From the NCBI GenBank assembly GCA_025765595.1, contig JAIVFH010000030.1, positions 1 to 64,000 on the forward strand: a DNA stretch of 64,000 nucleotides, read 5' to 3'. Numbering within the stretch: position 1 is the stretch's first letter; every line of letters begins with the position of its first letter. Both the position numbers and the translations under genes were made by a program. The notes beneath the pieces were generated by a model. The model was not told the DNA's origin, ran no database searches, and saw only the letters and a list, made by a program, of their open reading frames with translations. Positions 19,623 through 31,199 of this stretch are shown here, piece by piece. The stretch is from Obelidium mucronatum (taxonomy: Eukaryota > Chytridiomycota > Chytridiomycetes > Chytridiales > Chytriomycetaceae).

Positions 19623-20530
19623 CTGTTCTCTGCTTGGTAACCTCAAGTGACCTCCACGCTCGACCTGTGCCTGTTGTTTTGGAAGATTGCACTGAACGCG
19701 ATTTTCGCAAACATCAACATGTCTCCCAGCACAGCTTGCAACAACAACCATCACTAACCCACGCAACTCTGAGTAGGTACGCGGCCGCGCTTTGGTGGGT
19801 CTCTTACCATTGCCAACGACTTGCTTACTCACCATTGCCATAGGGTAAGGGTGGTTGTTGATGGCCCACTGCTGGCGCTGACGCGATTTTCGCAAAATCA
19901 ACACCTGTCCTTCTCCCAACCTACCTTATCGACTCATTTGCTCAATATCTCTTTCAATTGTTCAACTTGCTGGGTTTCTCTCACTCAATAAAAACTTTCG
20001 GAGGGTGGTTTGCGGGCTCGTTGACTCCTCCACTTGCCCATTTTGCGCCCAAAATTGGAAAATGGTGATTCTCGGTTATGGAATCTAACAAGTTGTCTGT
20101 AGGGCATTGCAGCTTCATTTAGTAACACACAATTGGTCCTGCGATGGTCCAATGCCGGAAGAAGCACCTGGGCTTGACTTGACTGCATGTTAATTTTTTT
20201 AAGTGAGTCGGACGGTTTCCATTCCCAGCAATACTTTCTCAACCAGCTTGGAGTCTCGCTGCTATTTCTGGTTGACTCTGGCTCTTCTTTGTTTGGCAAC
20301 ATTCTATTCTTCTCCTTTTCTTTCTTACAATATTTGGTCATCAACCACTTAGTATCAAAAAGTAATGGTAGCCTTGGCGCTCAGTGTGAGAAGAAAAAAA
20401 ACGTGTCCGAAAAAACACGTGTTTTTCAGGATACAAGCCAAAAAAAAACACCTTTTCAAGAACACGATTTTGATTGGCCAGCCACATAAAAAAAAAACCC
20501 CCATCCCCAGAAGAAAACTTTGGAGAAAAC
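19623..20530. other. Intergenic stretch, no gene seen
   Basis: No convincing ORF. Two nearby copies of ACGCGATTTTCGCAAA (about 19,697 and 19,880) are the only repeat noticed. The last 150 bases are A-rich and form the PhoD gene's upstream region. Confidence 0.4.
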
Positions 20531-22785
20531 ATGGGCGCCTCCGTCTTCCACCATGACCACCCGAAGCGGACGCTTTTCATAATCGCCGTTTTCCTAGTCA
20601 CTTCCGCCAGATTCTCCTCTGTCGTTCCACGGCCAAAACTATGGACGTCAACCCCCATTGAAACCTTCAACAGCGAAACATCATCGAGTCCCTTGAAAAA
20701 TACCTACATTGCTGAAGTGGAAACACTGGTAGTAAATGAGAACCTCGTCTATCAGCATGGATCCGAGAGTTTGTTTTACTCTCAGTGGGCTTCGTCGAAT
20801 GGATTCGTTACATTCAACAAAAACGTGTTTTTGGAAGATGGACAGCAAATCACTGGGAATCCCCCGTTTTCCTCCACAGAACCTCGCTTTATGCATGGTG
20901 TGGCAAGTGGCGATGCCCTTTCCGATCGAGTAATGTAATCCGTCGCTCTTGCATTGCTTATTGGTGGTTTTGGTTGTTTGGATTCTGAAACGAACGCCGG
21001 TTTTTTTTTACACAGTGTTTGGACAAAAGTCACTCCGCCGCCTGATACTCCTTCATTCTATGTTCGATATGATGTCTCATTATCCGCTGAGGATCCAGAC
21101 ATATCGCTTCCAGGATCTCCTCTAACGCGACTGGGGCCCTCCATATTCTCTGGAACAGTCATGACTGGCCCTGAAGTTGATTACACTGTCAAAATCGACC
21201 TACTTGGTCTCGACCCGAAAACCGTCTACTACTTTCAGTTTTCAGTCCCGTCAAACATTGCAGACTACAATGCGGGAAAACCACACAGCCTAGTATTCAG
21301 TCCTGCAGGTCGAACACAAACTCTACCTGCGCAAGATGATGCGTCAATTTCATCTGTTCAATTCGCTGTGGTTTCGTGCTCCAACTGGCCGCGAGGCTTT
21401 TTCAATGTTTATTCTTCTATTGCTGCTAGACCCGAGATTGATGTTGTTCTGCATTTGGGGGATTATATTTACGAATACCGGAATGGAGAGTATGGGGATG
21501 GTGCATCGATTGGGCGTATTCCTCTTCCAGACAAGGAGCTATTGACTTTGGAAGATTATAGGTTTGTTAACGTGTCTTTAATTTCCGGAGGATTCTGCTA
21601 AATTGAGAGTTCGCAGGGGCCGCCATGCACAATATAAAGAAGATGAAGATCTGCAAGCTTTGCATCGCTTGAAACCATGGATCGTCATTTGGGAGTGAGT
21701 ACTTCATAGAAAAGAAATACTCTGTACTTATCAACCAACCACTTCACAACAATAAAAAAAAATAGCGATCACGAATTCGTTGACGATATTTCTGGATTCG
21801 CATCATCATTCCACCAACACTCAAACGAAACAATGTCTCGAATCCCTGCCGCCATGCGTGCCTACTTTGAATACCTACCGATCAGAGCTCAAAAAACATT
21901 CACCTACACACCCACACATTTATCGGTCCAGAAAACCAGCAATCAAGAGGACAATCAAAACCTTCTCCTTCTTTCAAAAACAGAGCGCCATGTCCAACAA
22001 CAACAGGAGCGGTCGGGGATCTACCGAAACTTCCACTTTGGTACTTTGCTGGATTTAATGATGCTCGACACACGGATCCATGGTCGGGATAAAAGTGATT
22101 GGTCGACACTTCAAGACGAAGGACGAACAATCTTGGGGGATGATCAAGAACAGTGGCTTGTTGATCAATTACAAGGTTCCATGGATCGTGGAGCTTCTTG
22201 GCGGATTATTGGGAATCAAGTTGTTTTTGCTCAAATGGATTACTGGGGGTTGATGTTTAATGGGGATGCGTGGGACGGTTATCCTGCAAGCCGAAAACGG
22301 ATTCTGGAAGCCATTGAAGAGAGGAAGTTGAAGGATATTGTGGTCTTGACTGGAGAGTGAGTAGTCTTTTGATTGATTTTTTTTGGGTGAAACTGTTTCT
22401 AAGACGGTTCTATAGTGTTCATTCCTCATTCTCATTCAACGTCCCAAAGTCCTTGGATTCGTATAATCCCAAAACTGGGGAAGGATCCTTACTCGTCGAA
22501 TTTGTGGCGCCAGCTGTTACAAGTCCATCGCCACTCGAGTCAATCCATGTTGGATTCTTGAACCCATTGGCAGAAATGCTATTCCCCCGAATTGAACCTC
22601 ATTTGCATTTTATGGATTTATCGCGAAGGGGATACATGATTTTGAAAGTCGGAGTAGAAAGAACTGTGTGTGAATATTGGTACACAAAGAATGTGCGAGT
22701 ACGTAATTCCGGGGAATCGCTTGGTGCGATTGTTGAAACGGAGAAAAATAGTGGAAGGATAACACGCGTTACGACCATGCCCTGA
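20531..22785 (+). CDS. PhoD-type alkaline phosphatase
   Basis: A secreted or membrane-anchored metallophosphoesterase that removes phosphate from phosphodiesters and monoesters. Five exons fit exactly in frame: 20,531-20,934, 21,016-21,561, 21,617-21,694, 21,766-22,356 and 22,416-22,785, giving about 662 residues. A hydrophobic N-terminal segment (R-T-L-F-I-I-A-V-F-L-V) is followed by the PhoD N-terminal domain (H-G-V-A-S-G-D-A, then V-W-T-K-V-T-P). The catalytic domain shows the family signatures V-S-C-S-N-W, H-L-G-D-Y-I-Y-E-Y, Y-R-G-R-H-A-Q-Y, W-D-D-H-E-F-V-D-D, L-D-T-R, G-N-Q-V-V-F-A-Q-M and L-T-G-D-V-H-S-S. All metal-binding Asp/His positions I can identify are present, so it should be active. 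Length and architecture are usual for fungal and bacterial PhoD proteins. Confidence 0.93.
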
Positions 22786-22927
22786 GTATATTGGCAAAAG
22801 TCTTTTCTCTTTTTAAAGAGATACACCTCTTTTATTGTGCAATAAGTTAAATATATATAAATGAATATTAAAAGTCAGAGAGACGAATAACTTCTAGAAA
22901 GTCTGAAAAACTGAAGCTAAAAATATG

Positions 22928-23330
22928 ACTATTCGCTTCGCATCAATGTCGATTCCCGTCGTTTATTACTCTTGTAGTATGCATCAGTATTCTTATTACT
23001 TTCTGGTGGAATAGCGATGATCATTGTCAACCGTCCACTTCCTATACCGACGACAGCCTCCTAAAGAAAAAGTTGATGCCCTTCTATACAATCAGCGATT
23101 TTATCCTGGACAAAAAGTTAAAGCTCAATTCGCGTATGAAAGGAATTTATCTGATGAATTGAATGTCATGTGTGGTGATGAAATCTTGATCAAAATGATA
23201 TTCGACGACAATTGGTGTCTAGGGACGTAATACATCGACAAACGAGGAAGGAACGTTTCCAATGCTTTGTCTTCACACCACTCTTGAAATTGAAAAACTC
23301 AAAAAGCGAATGTCAAGTAAACTCGTGACA
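22928..23330 (+). pseudogene. SH3-domain gene remnant
   Basis: The region 23,070-23,270 encodes a recognisable SH3 domain: A-Q-F-A-Y-E-R-N-L-S-D-E-L-N-V-M-C-G-D-E, then F-D-D-N-W-C-L-G. The frame then shifts by one base at 23,221-23,224 and continues G-R-N-T-S-T-N-E-E-G-T-F-P-M-L-C, the expected SH3 C-terminus. Upstream, a hydrophobic stretch (V-F-L-L-L-S-G-G-I-A-M-I-I-V) followed by proline residues is in another frame with stops. A membrane protein with a cytoplasmic SH3 domain (as in fungal Sho1/Fus1-type proteins) has probably decayed here. Confidence 0.6.
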
Positions 23331-23365
23331 ATAGCGTAAAAACATATTCTCAGTGGTTGTTGAAT

Positions 23366-24735
23366 TTATTTGCCGTTATGAGATTCGATTAAAATATCCT
23401 GTGCTTTCCTGATGGCATTCCTGTAAAAAATCATAGTTTATAAGTAAATTGGTGTAAAATATATGAGATTAATGACTCACCGGCTGGAGATGCCACTAAC
23501 AGACGGGTCCACACGTGCGGGCTTTACAGAACTTGGTAATGAAGATGAAATATTGCCTGTTGCTAGAAACAGCTCCTACAAACTCGGCAAAAGTCTCTGT
23601 TTGAGAAACAGGAGCCTTTTCAACATTGGAGGCGCCTGAATTTGCAGAAGCTATAGGAATCCGTGATGATCTCGAAGTAATAGATGAGGAAGAATGAGGC
23701 GGAGGCGATGGAGATGACGTATTTCTGCCACCATCGTCGCCAAACACAACGTTGGATTTGTTGTAGAGTCCGTTAAATCGAGACTTATACAGCGGAATAG
23801 AAGACGGTTTGTTAATGCACAGAGAAGGACCGCCATCGTCACCAAACACAATGGAAGTCTTGTTTCCCGAGGCCGATCCAGGCCTTTTTTGAGGTCGACT
23901 CGCCTCAGAAACATTCGAAGATGATAACGAAGGTGAACCAAATTGAATATTGCTTTTGTGTTTGTAGTGCATCGCCATTGCAGACGCTGGTCGAATTTGA
24001 GTTTCAGGAGTTGTTGGAGGGTTGATGATATTGTGCGTTGCAAAAACGTTCCGTCGACCTGCGGCAGGAATATCTGAATCCTTTACAGAATTGTTATTTC
24101 CAGCTCGTTTGGGTTGTTCGCTTGATTGCTGGGCTGATTCCAGTGCAATTTCAGAAACAGTGTAGACCAATTTGAAGGATGATTTTAGATTTGGCGACAC
24201 TCCAACAGGATGCCGCCGCCCAGGAGCAATTGCATCAGCGGCTGATCCAAAGACAGGAGCACTTTCCCTGCGCGGTCCAGGCCGGCGGCCAGGTCTGGTG
24301 AACAGCTGGTTGTCGCCGCCAGACGCCACCCCAGCCGAGCCTTGCCGCGACGCAGGCCCCGCACTGCTTTCAGTGTTTTCAAAGATGCCTACGAGACAAG
24401 AGCGCAGAGAAGAGAGAAGAAAGAGAAGGTGAGTCATCCACGCAGCCGCAGCCAACCAACGCACCACTCAGGCTTCCCTGCCTTGGCGTCCGCGCAAAGC
24501 GCGTTGGCGTCGCACAGCTGCTGGTTGACGTTGACGTTGAGATCGACGTTGACGTTGACGTTAGGCGCCAGGCGGCCGCCGACACGTCGTCGCCAAACAC
24601 AACGTTCGACTGCGACGCGCGCTGGCTCGTCTGGCTCTCCAGCGAGCCGCGTGTGCTCCGCGTGCTCCAGCGACAGCGTCGAGAATGCCGCCGGGCGGCC
24701 GGCGGCTGGGCGGCGGCGGGGAAGAAGTCATTTCG
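23366..24735 (-). CDS. Ser/Pro/Arg-rich protein with repeated S-N-V-V-F-G-D-D motifs
   Basis: The 3' exons are clear. An exon runs from 24,387 to about 23,553 and ends in A-E-F. A ~55-nt intron leads to P-A-R-V-D-P-S-V-S-G-I-S-S-R, another intron (GTGAG...ACAG) to N-A-I-R-K-A-Q-D-I-L-I-E, and the stop is at 23,366. Upstream, a GC-rich exon at 24,600-24,473 joins by a GTGCG...GTAG intron. The start lies near 24,735 (M-T-S-S-P-P-P-P-S-R-R-P-P-G-G), but the frame between that ATG and the exon is unresolved. The motif S-N-V-V-F-G-D-D or T-S-I-V-F-G-D-D occurs three times and a weaker K-S-N-I-Q-F-G once, spaced through low-complexity sequence. Short R-P-P-G-G and F-G motifs recall Jupiter/HN1-type microtubule-associated proteins, but that is a weak guess. 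Confidence 0.55.
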
Positions 24736-24771
24736 GAAAATAATAATAAAATAAAATCAGAGACGAAAGAA

Positions 24772-26202
24772 ATGAAGCTTCTTGCGTTTTTGCTTCTTCT
24801 CGTCTGCGCCACGCTGGCGCTCGCCTGGGAAAAGGAAGACTTTGCGATCTTTGACTTGGTGGGTTTTGCTTTTGTTTGATTGTTTGGCTGGCGTTGGTTG
24901 GATCGAGTTACTAGATGGACAGAGACCGACAGTCGGCCATACACCCACATGAGTCACAATAGCTCGTCTAATATTCAAATAACAGCACGATAAACTCGTA
25001 AAGATCAAGGGCGAAAAGGACGGAAAGCGCATTGATTTCTACAAAGTACTTGACATCAGTCGTACTGCCACCCCCATCCAACTGTCCCGAGCCTACAGAA
25101 AGCAATCTCTTGAACTGCATCCAGACAAGAACCCTGCCCCTGAAGCTGCCCAACTGTAGGCAATCTTAATACCTAGATTTTTTTTCACAACCAACTCACC
25201 GCTGGCATTTATTTCTTAAAACTTCCTTAGGTATGCTCTCCTCACGTCCATCCACGGTGTTCTTAAGGATAAGGAAATGCGCGAGAGATATGATGCTCAC
25301 TTGAAGAAGGGAATTCCAACTTGGAGGGGAACTGGATACTTCCTTGCCAGGTAAAAGCTCAACTCCGAAACTGCAATGACTACTCTACCCCTTGTTCTTT
25401 AAGTAGTAATCCTAATAATATATGTACTCAAATCAAACACACAAAAAAAAGATACAAGCCAGGTCTTCCATTCATCTTGACATTTGTCGTATTGGCCATC
25501 AGTGTGTCGCAGTACCTCATTCAATACACCCAATACTACTTGGCAAAGAAGAAGACTGAAACAGAAGTCGTGGAAGTTGTTGAAGAAAAGACGTCCAACG
25601 ATCTCACCTACAACAACCTTCGTCGCATGCTCAAGAAGGCTGGCCACGCTGAACCACCCGCAGCTGTCAAAACTGCCATCCGCAAAGGTGTTGCTGTTGC
25701 CGAAATCTTGAAAATGCCCGAGCTCGCTGGCCTCATTACTGAACAGGATCAAAAGGAAGAGTTCCGCGCTGAAGCCACGGACTCGTTGAGCAAGTTGGAT
25801 GCGCTGAAGCCAAGCTTCAACAAGACTTTGATTGTGCAGTTGCCTGAAGCTATTTTGGGTCTTCCAGCGTGGTTGTCCAAGAAGAGTGCCAAAAAGTCTG
25901 AGTCTGCGCGCGAAGTTGCCGCTGAAGAAGAGGGTGATGATGTCGAGGAAGAAGTTGCCGAAGAAGCTCCTACATCCAAGAAGGCAGCCAAGAAAGCCGC
26001 CAAGCAACAGGAACAGCAGCAGCAACAACAACAGCAAGCTGGTGCGGAAGATCAGGAAGGAGGCTTCGAAGTTGTGGAAAAGAAGAAGAAAAAGAAGAGC
26101 GTCAACAAGAATGTACTCAAGTCCAGCACAGGAGTAGTGATGACCAAGGCCGAGTTTTTGAAGATGAAGCAACAAGAATTGGCCAAGGCCAAGTCAGAGT
26201 AA
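24772..26202 (+). CDS. ER membrane J-protein (Erj5/DNAJC1-like)
   Basis: An Hsp70 co-chaperone of the endoplasmic reticulum. Exons 24,772-24,858, 24,986-25,155, 25,231-25,350 and 25,452-26,202 join in frame to about 375 residues. A signal peptide (M-K-L-L-A-F-L-L-L-L-V-C-A-T-L-A-L-A) is followed by a J domain (F-Y-K-V-L-D-I-S, Y-R-K-Q-S-L-E-L-H-P-D-K-N) with the HPD motif intact. Next come G-I-P-T-W-R-G-T-G-Y-F, typical of the Erj5 group, and one membrane segment (P-F-I-L-T-F-V-V-L-A-I-S-V). The long C-terminal tail is acidic then Lys-rich with a Gln tract (Q-E-Q-Q-Q-Q-Q-Q-Q-Q), and should lie on the cytosolic side. The start is fixed by the signal peptide. The gene is divergent from the 23.4-24.7 kb gene, with only ~40 bp between the proposed starts. 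Confidence 0.88.
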
Positions 26203-26298
26203 AGATATCTATCTGAAAGAACATTGGAATCGTGATTGATGGGTGGGGTTTGGTTTCTTGGTATGAAATCAGTGATGAATAAACGATTTGATTCAATA

Positions 26299-28075
26299 AT
26301 GCACATCCTTCCAATCCTATCTTGTTGTTTGATTCCTCTCGTCTTTGCAACGGACACTGAACTCTCTGGATACCCATCTTATTCATCTGTATTGAAGCAG
26401 CTGCAAGATATTGCCCTCAGCAACCCTACGCTGGCAACATACGAATCGATTGGCAACACTCGAAGCGGCCTCGAGATTCCGTCTCTTGCGATCCACTTCA
26501 GAGCCCACCTCGAATCCGCCGCTGTAGACCTCAGGCCATATGTGCTTCTCGTGGCGCAGGTGCAGCCACGGGAAGTCCTGTCGTTAGTTACAATCTTGGA
26601 AGTTGTTGAGAATCTGGTTCGGGTTTCGAAAGAGCCAACAGCGGCCGTTGCCAAGGAAGATAAGCGTGTTTTGGACGCGGTGAAATCTTCAAGGATTGTT
26701 GTTGTTCCGATGGTGAATCCGGAGGGCTACGAAGAGCTGCGCCTCAAATACCCCCAATGTATAAAAGTTGCAGTATTGTGCTGGTTCCCGTTCTAATAAT
26801 TCGCATTTCTTAAACTTAGTTAAAGAAGAAGTAATGAAGAATGGGGCTCCAGGCTGTGCTGGTGGAGATATATCTACAAATGGCGTCAACTTGGGGCACA
26901 ACTGGGACTTTGAGGTATTCTTGCCAAACACCAGTCCGAATCCTTTCCGAAAAGAATGTTACGCTTATTCTAGTTCCTAATTTGCTTTCCCCCCTCTTCG
27001 TTTAGTGGAACTATCCCGTAATATCACAAGAAGACTTTTCAGACCCATGTAGCCCCGCATATCGAGGCTCCGAGCCCTTTTCCGAACCAGAAACCCGCGC
27101 GCTGCGAGACTTGATTCTAAAACACACACCCAAATCTGTCCTGATTCTCCACTCCCGCCATACATCCCAAGAATCTCGACTGATTGTCCCCTTCATGTTC
27201 CACAAATCCACGTTCCTCAAATCTGAATCTACACCCAAAAATGCCAAACTCAAGCTGCTTTCTGATAAAGACATTGATACGTATTCTTTGATAACGGATT
27301 CCATGCAATCCTTGGTTGACGGCGAATCTAAAGATTCGGCGTATTCGGTGGGAACCTCATGGGAAACTATTGGCAAGACCATCTCTGGTTCAGATTTGGA
27401 TTGGATCTTTGACAATACGGGAGCATTTTCTCTGGTTTTGCAAATTGGGACGAGTAAGGACGAGTCTTACTGGCCTTCTCAAAAAGATGTCCCCAAACTT
27501 ATCAAGAAGGTAAAAAAAAAGAAATATTTTTTGCAAATTTGGTGATACTTAAAAACGTTTGCGAAACTAAGCATGTGAATCCAATCATGGAATTCATCCA
27601 CCAATCCGCCACACTACCCATAAAGACAACCTCAAAGACAGCAAACAGCGCCTTACTGAAACATTTTTCTTGGATCCCCTTGTACTTGGGTGTCGCGCTC
27701 TTCATCGTGATTTCCAGTGTCCTCGGCACGTCTTGGTGTTTGGGGTACGATAAAGTATGGGCCCGATTCAAGACTTGGGCCAAACGAGTGGAGAGACAGC
27801 TTCATAATCGCAGAAAGCAGTATATTGGGTTGAGGAGGGCCAATGGCGCGGGCTCTTCGTCTCCAGCAAACAGGAATCAGGATGTTGGGTTGTTACCGAC
27901 GCGTTCCTCAAATGCGAATGCGAATGCAGCAGCCGGTAGTAGTGCTGATGGAGGGATTGGTAGTAGCTCAAGTCGCGTTAGTATTTCGACGGATGATGAG
28001 TTGGAGTTGATGGAGGATTTGGTGCATGATGAGGACGATGATGACGAGGGCGTAGGGTTTTCCTATCGTGCGTAA
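26299..28075 (+). CDS. M14 metallocarboxypeptidase-like membrane protein, probably inactive
   Basis: Exons 26,299-26,758, 26,820-26,914, 27,006-27,509 and 27,572-28,075 give about 520 residues in frame. The ATG at 26,299 opens a signal peptide (M-H-I-L-P-I-L-S-C-C-L-I-P-L-V-F-A); an upstream in-frame ATG at 26,236 is less likely. The fold is that of zinc carboxypeptidases: Y-P-S-Y-S-S-V, then Q-P-R-E-V where active enzymes have H-x-x-E, V-V-P-M-V-N-P-E-G-Y, N-L-G-H-N-W-D where N-R-N-W is usual, I-L-H-S-R-H with the third ligand His kept, and L-V-L-Q-I-G where the catalytic Glu is expected. A membrane segment (Y-L-G-V-A-L-F-I-V-I-S-S-V-L-G) and an acidic cytoplasmic tail follow. Loss of the first His, the Arg and the Glu argues for a non-enzymatic role, perhaps peptide binding. 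Confidence 0.82.
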
Positions 28076-28216
28076 AATCCAAAAAACAAAAAAGCAATCA
28101 TCCTTCCTTTTTTTGCATAAAATGTCAGTTTGTGTCATTTTTGAGGCGCAAAAGGTTTTATGGGGCTGGTGTAGCTAAAAATAAGAATTTGGTTCAACAA
28201 AAGCATTGAAAAAAAC

Positions 28217-28645
28217 ATGACAGAAAACAAAATCTCGGATACAATGCAATCCAACGCAGTTACAAGAGACAATTCGTTTCCTTCTCCTGGAGCAGCAGAT
28301 GGGACTTCTCCGATCAAGGTTCCATCACCTCCTCCTCCATCTTCCTCAGACAAACGCCAAGCTGCATTCTGCAACAACGGCAATCGGCGTTTCGAGAGTG
28401 CCATTCAGATTCCAAGACATACTTTTTCTAGTTCCTTAATTCAGCTCAGCTCTCAGACATCGCTTGCGTTGTTTGATCAAGATTTCGAAGCTGTGGATTG
28501 TGGAATCTTTAAAAACAGACGATCCAGCTTGACTTCTTGCCCGATCCAGTTGGATAATTCTCTCAAGCAGAATAATGCGCAAAACAATGTATTCAGCTCT
28601 GTGCAAACATTGAATGATCTGGAACTCGAAGGGGTCAAGACCTGA
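28217..28645 (+). CDS. Small Ser/Asn-rich hypothetical protein
   Basis: A single open frame of 142 codons starting at the first ATG after the preceding gene, 140 bp downstream. It is rich in Ser, Asn, Pro and Gln, with a proline run (P-S-P-P-P-P-S-S-S) and no membrane segment. No family is recognised. It converges on the carrier gene. It could be a real short gene or chance; codon use looks similar to its neighbours. Confidence 0.45.
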   Translation: MTENKISDTMQSNAVTRDNSFPSPGAADGTSPIKVPSPPPPSSSDKRQAAFCNNGNRRFESAIQIPRHTFSSSLIQLSSQTSLALFDQDFEAVDCGIFKNRRSSLTSCPIQLDNSLKQNNAQNNVFSSVQTLNDLELEGVKT

Positions 28646-28898
28646 TGAAGGCGGCTCCCCCCAAAAGTTCTCAACTATTTATACAAAAAAAATTCCAAAC
28701 ACTTCTGTAAACCCTTAATTCTAACCCGATATATATATTTTCAGTGTGCGATACGTTTTTATCTTTTTTGTTCCTTCAACGCAGTTTCCAAGTTCCAAAA
28801 TAAAATAAGAGTAGTACAGTGAGTTCTCACGATAGATATATACGGCATGCTTTGCTAATAGACTAAGAAAGAAGAGAATGATGAATGATACACTTAAA

Positions 28899-30093
28899 CT
28901 AAACAGGATCGAAATTCGAAACCCCCCTCACCTCATACACCACAAACGTTAGTACTGAGCCAGGCAACACACGAATCAGATTCGGTCCGATTCCTTTATA
29001 AAATCCCCATAACCCCTCGCCCTTGTAAACAATACGAATAGTTCCAAGAGTCGTCTTATAAACGCCCGCCGCATCACCCCTCTGGTTCTGAATCCGCGCT
29101 CTCACCACCTGATACGGATACGTTATCGTCATTGCAAACAATTTGGCAACCGTAGCCATCCCCATATAATCCAGTGTCCCCAACCGATTCAAATCCCCTC
29201 CGCCAACACGAGCTGTCCTCCATTTTTTAAGTTCCTCATAAGCAACAAACTGGAACGACTTCTGAGAAACACCAAACAGCGCAGGAACGAGTCCGCGATA
29301 GAGCCCTCGGATCCCTTCGTTCCTATACATTGATGACATTCCTTCTCGAAACGTTTGGTATGCTCCTGGATCCACTTTCCGGTCTGAACACATGCGGATT
29401 TTCATGATCCAGAGAGGGTTTGTTACGAAACAGGTGAGGACCCCGGTTATTGTGGATGCAATGAGGTGGTGGGTTGGAGTGAGTCGGGATGCTGTTTTTA
29501 TGGGTTTCCCGTCTGGTGTGAATGATTGAACGACAGGTGTTGCGCTATGGTTGTCAACGTATATTTGCATTTGGTTCTTGATGGAGTCATAGCTTTAAAA
29601 AAGTAGAAGGGTCTCAGGTTCCCTTTTTGTTTGAGAAAGGGCCAAAACTCACCATGAAAAGTAGAAGCCCCATGCAGCAGTAGCTCTGAATTACAAAGAA
29701 GAAATGAAAGAATGCCTTTAAGAATCTTATTTTCGATGAAAACACCACTGCTGTCTGTGAGGGAGAGAAAACTTACCCCAGGAAGTTTGCTGTCAGTCCT
29801 CGGTACAAGCCTCTGAATCCATCCTCAGCCTTGATTGTTCTGAGAGCCCTTAGAGTTCCTCGAAAGATCCCTCCTTTGTCTTTATCATTGACTGTATCCG
29901 ATTTGTAATATTTGCAAGTGTCAGTTCCAACACACATGATCGCAACCTCTCTCTAAACACACACACCCTGAAACCGGATCTTGACAACATCAAGCGGATG
30001 AAGCAAGATTGTTGTAACTGCTCCAGCTGATAGACCAGCAACAGCTTGGTGGAGTGCTGTTGAGTTGTAAAACCGTTTCCGAGTTTGTTCCAT
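28899..30093 (-). CDS. FLX1: Mitochondrial carrier, FAD/folate type (Flx1/SLC25A32-like)
   Basis: An inner mitochondrial membrane transporter with three tandem repeats. Exons 30,093-29,967, 29,891-29,777, 29,685-29,653 and 29,592-28,899 join in frame to 322 residues, the normal carrier length. The three signature motifs are H-P-L-D-V-V-K-I-R-F, T-N-P-L-W-I-M-K-I-R-M and T-Y-P-Y-Q-V-V-R-A-R-I, with matching G-L-Y-R-G-L-T, G-L-Y-R-G-L-V-P and G-F-Y-K-G-I-G-P-N repeats. The P-L-W motif in repeat two and Y-P-Y-Q-V-V-R-A-R in repeat three are characteristic of the yeast Flx1 / human SLC25A32 subgroup that moves FAD or folate. Substrate is inferred from subgroup only. The start is the only in-frame ATG before the first repeat. 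Confidence 0.92.
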
Positions 30094-30599
30094 ATTTAAA
30101 CTCGACAAAAGTAAATAATACGATAGTTGCAATTCTTTTTTACTTTTCATTTCAATATGCTCAATTTTGCTGCTATTTTAAAAAACAAAGAGGGTGTTTA
30201 TTACATATGTGAGGGTGTTCACAAAAACCAAAAAAAGAAAGAACGAAGAGAATCACTGGGTGGGACTCAGACTGACACTCATTCAAAACAAAATTGCGTG
30301 ATTGGTATAAGGAGACCCTGATATAATATTAGTAAATAACTGCCTACCAAAATAGAAAACACGTAACAAATCAAGCTCTACTGATAAACGTTCCTCAAAA
30401 TTCTACACAGTTAGCCTCCTCCCACTCCACTTCTTTCGCTCCCGTTTCGAGACGTACTACGCTTGTTCAGGCTGATCCATGTTCAGACAGACTTTGCAAT
30501 CCAAAAGAAGAAAAGATATGAACTGCAACAATTCACGGATACAGAATAGGTATTCGTCTATCTTAGCTTATTTGTGTTGATTTCTTCTCTAACATTAAT

Positions 30600-31196
30600 G
30601 TAACACCAGCGCTTTAGGCCAGTTTCGCAGCCAATGCTCAACGCGTATGGAAATTACACTCACCAGTCACCACTGATACATTTCTTAGAATCCCGCTTTA
30701 GCTCCAAGTGCTAGTTTCCCAGAAGCCAGTTCCATCGACAGCACCGGTTGCCGCTTTTGCCGTGACGGAGATGGTAGACATTGGCAATGCTTCCAGTGTG
30801 TCCAACTTTATGTCCACTGCCGATGCAATTGAACAGCTTGCCAGCATACGACGGTGGCAACTGAATCTGCTGAAGTTTTTGACATTGACTCGGCAGATTT
30901 GGATTCCAAACTGCTGCCAATGGTGTTGACTAATCCCACACTGCTTCAATGAGGAAGGCGGCTCTGCTTACTTCACCATACTCGAGCGACTTGCTGAGTA
31001 CAGAGAAGTTCCAGAGATCAACGGCGTCGCAGTAGACAAGTGCACGGCATATCTATCCTTGGCGATAGAGGCCTGTGTTGACCATCTTGGCAACCAAGCT
31101 TGCGTTTGCTGTCAGGAGTGGGCATCCGATTCCGATCCAGTTGCCCTTGCTGCGGAGTTGAAATCGGCGCTTGAATCATCAAGGCCGCTGGCATAG
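30600..31196 (+). pseudogene. Broken paralogue of the gene at 33.0-34.3 kb
   Basis: Bases 30,530-30,720 match 32,990-33,190 in arrangement: a GGATACAGAA motif, an exon ending CTCAACGC|GTATGG, and an intron ending at AATCCCGCTT. Coding remnants then align with the intact copy: S-A-E-V-F-D-I-D-S-A-D-L-D against A-A-E-I-F-G-V-D-S-T-E-L-H, and C-V-C-C-Q-E-W against C-V-G-C-Q-G-D-W. A stop at about 30,950 (after T-L-L-Q), frame changes, and loss of the central coiled-coil segment mark it as a pseudogene. Confidence 0.6.
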
Positions 31197-31199
31197 ATG

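Noticed and set aside
25399..26175. Long minus-strand ORF (258 codons)
   Set aside because: Shadow of the ER J-protein; Leu/Phe-rich composition comes from reversed Lys/Glu codons.
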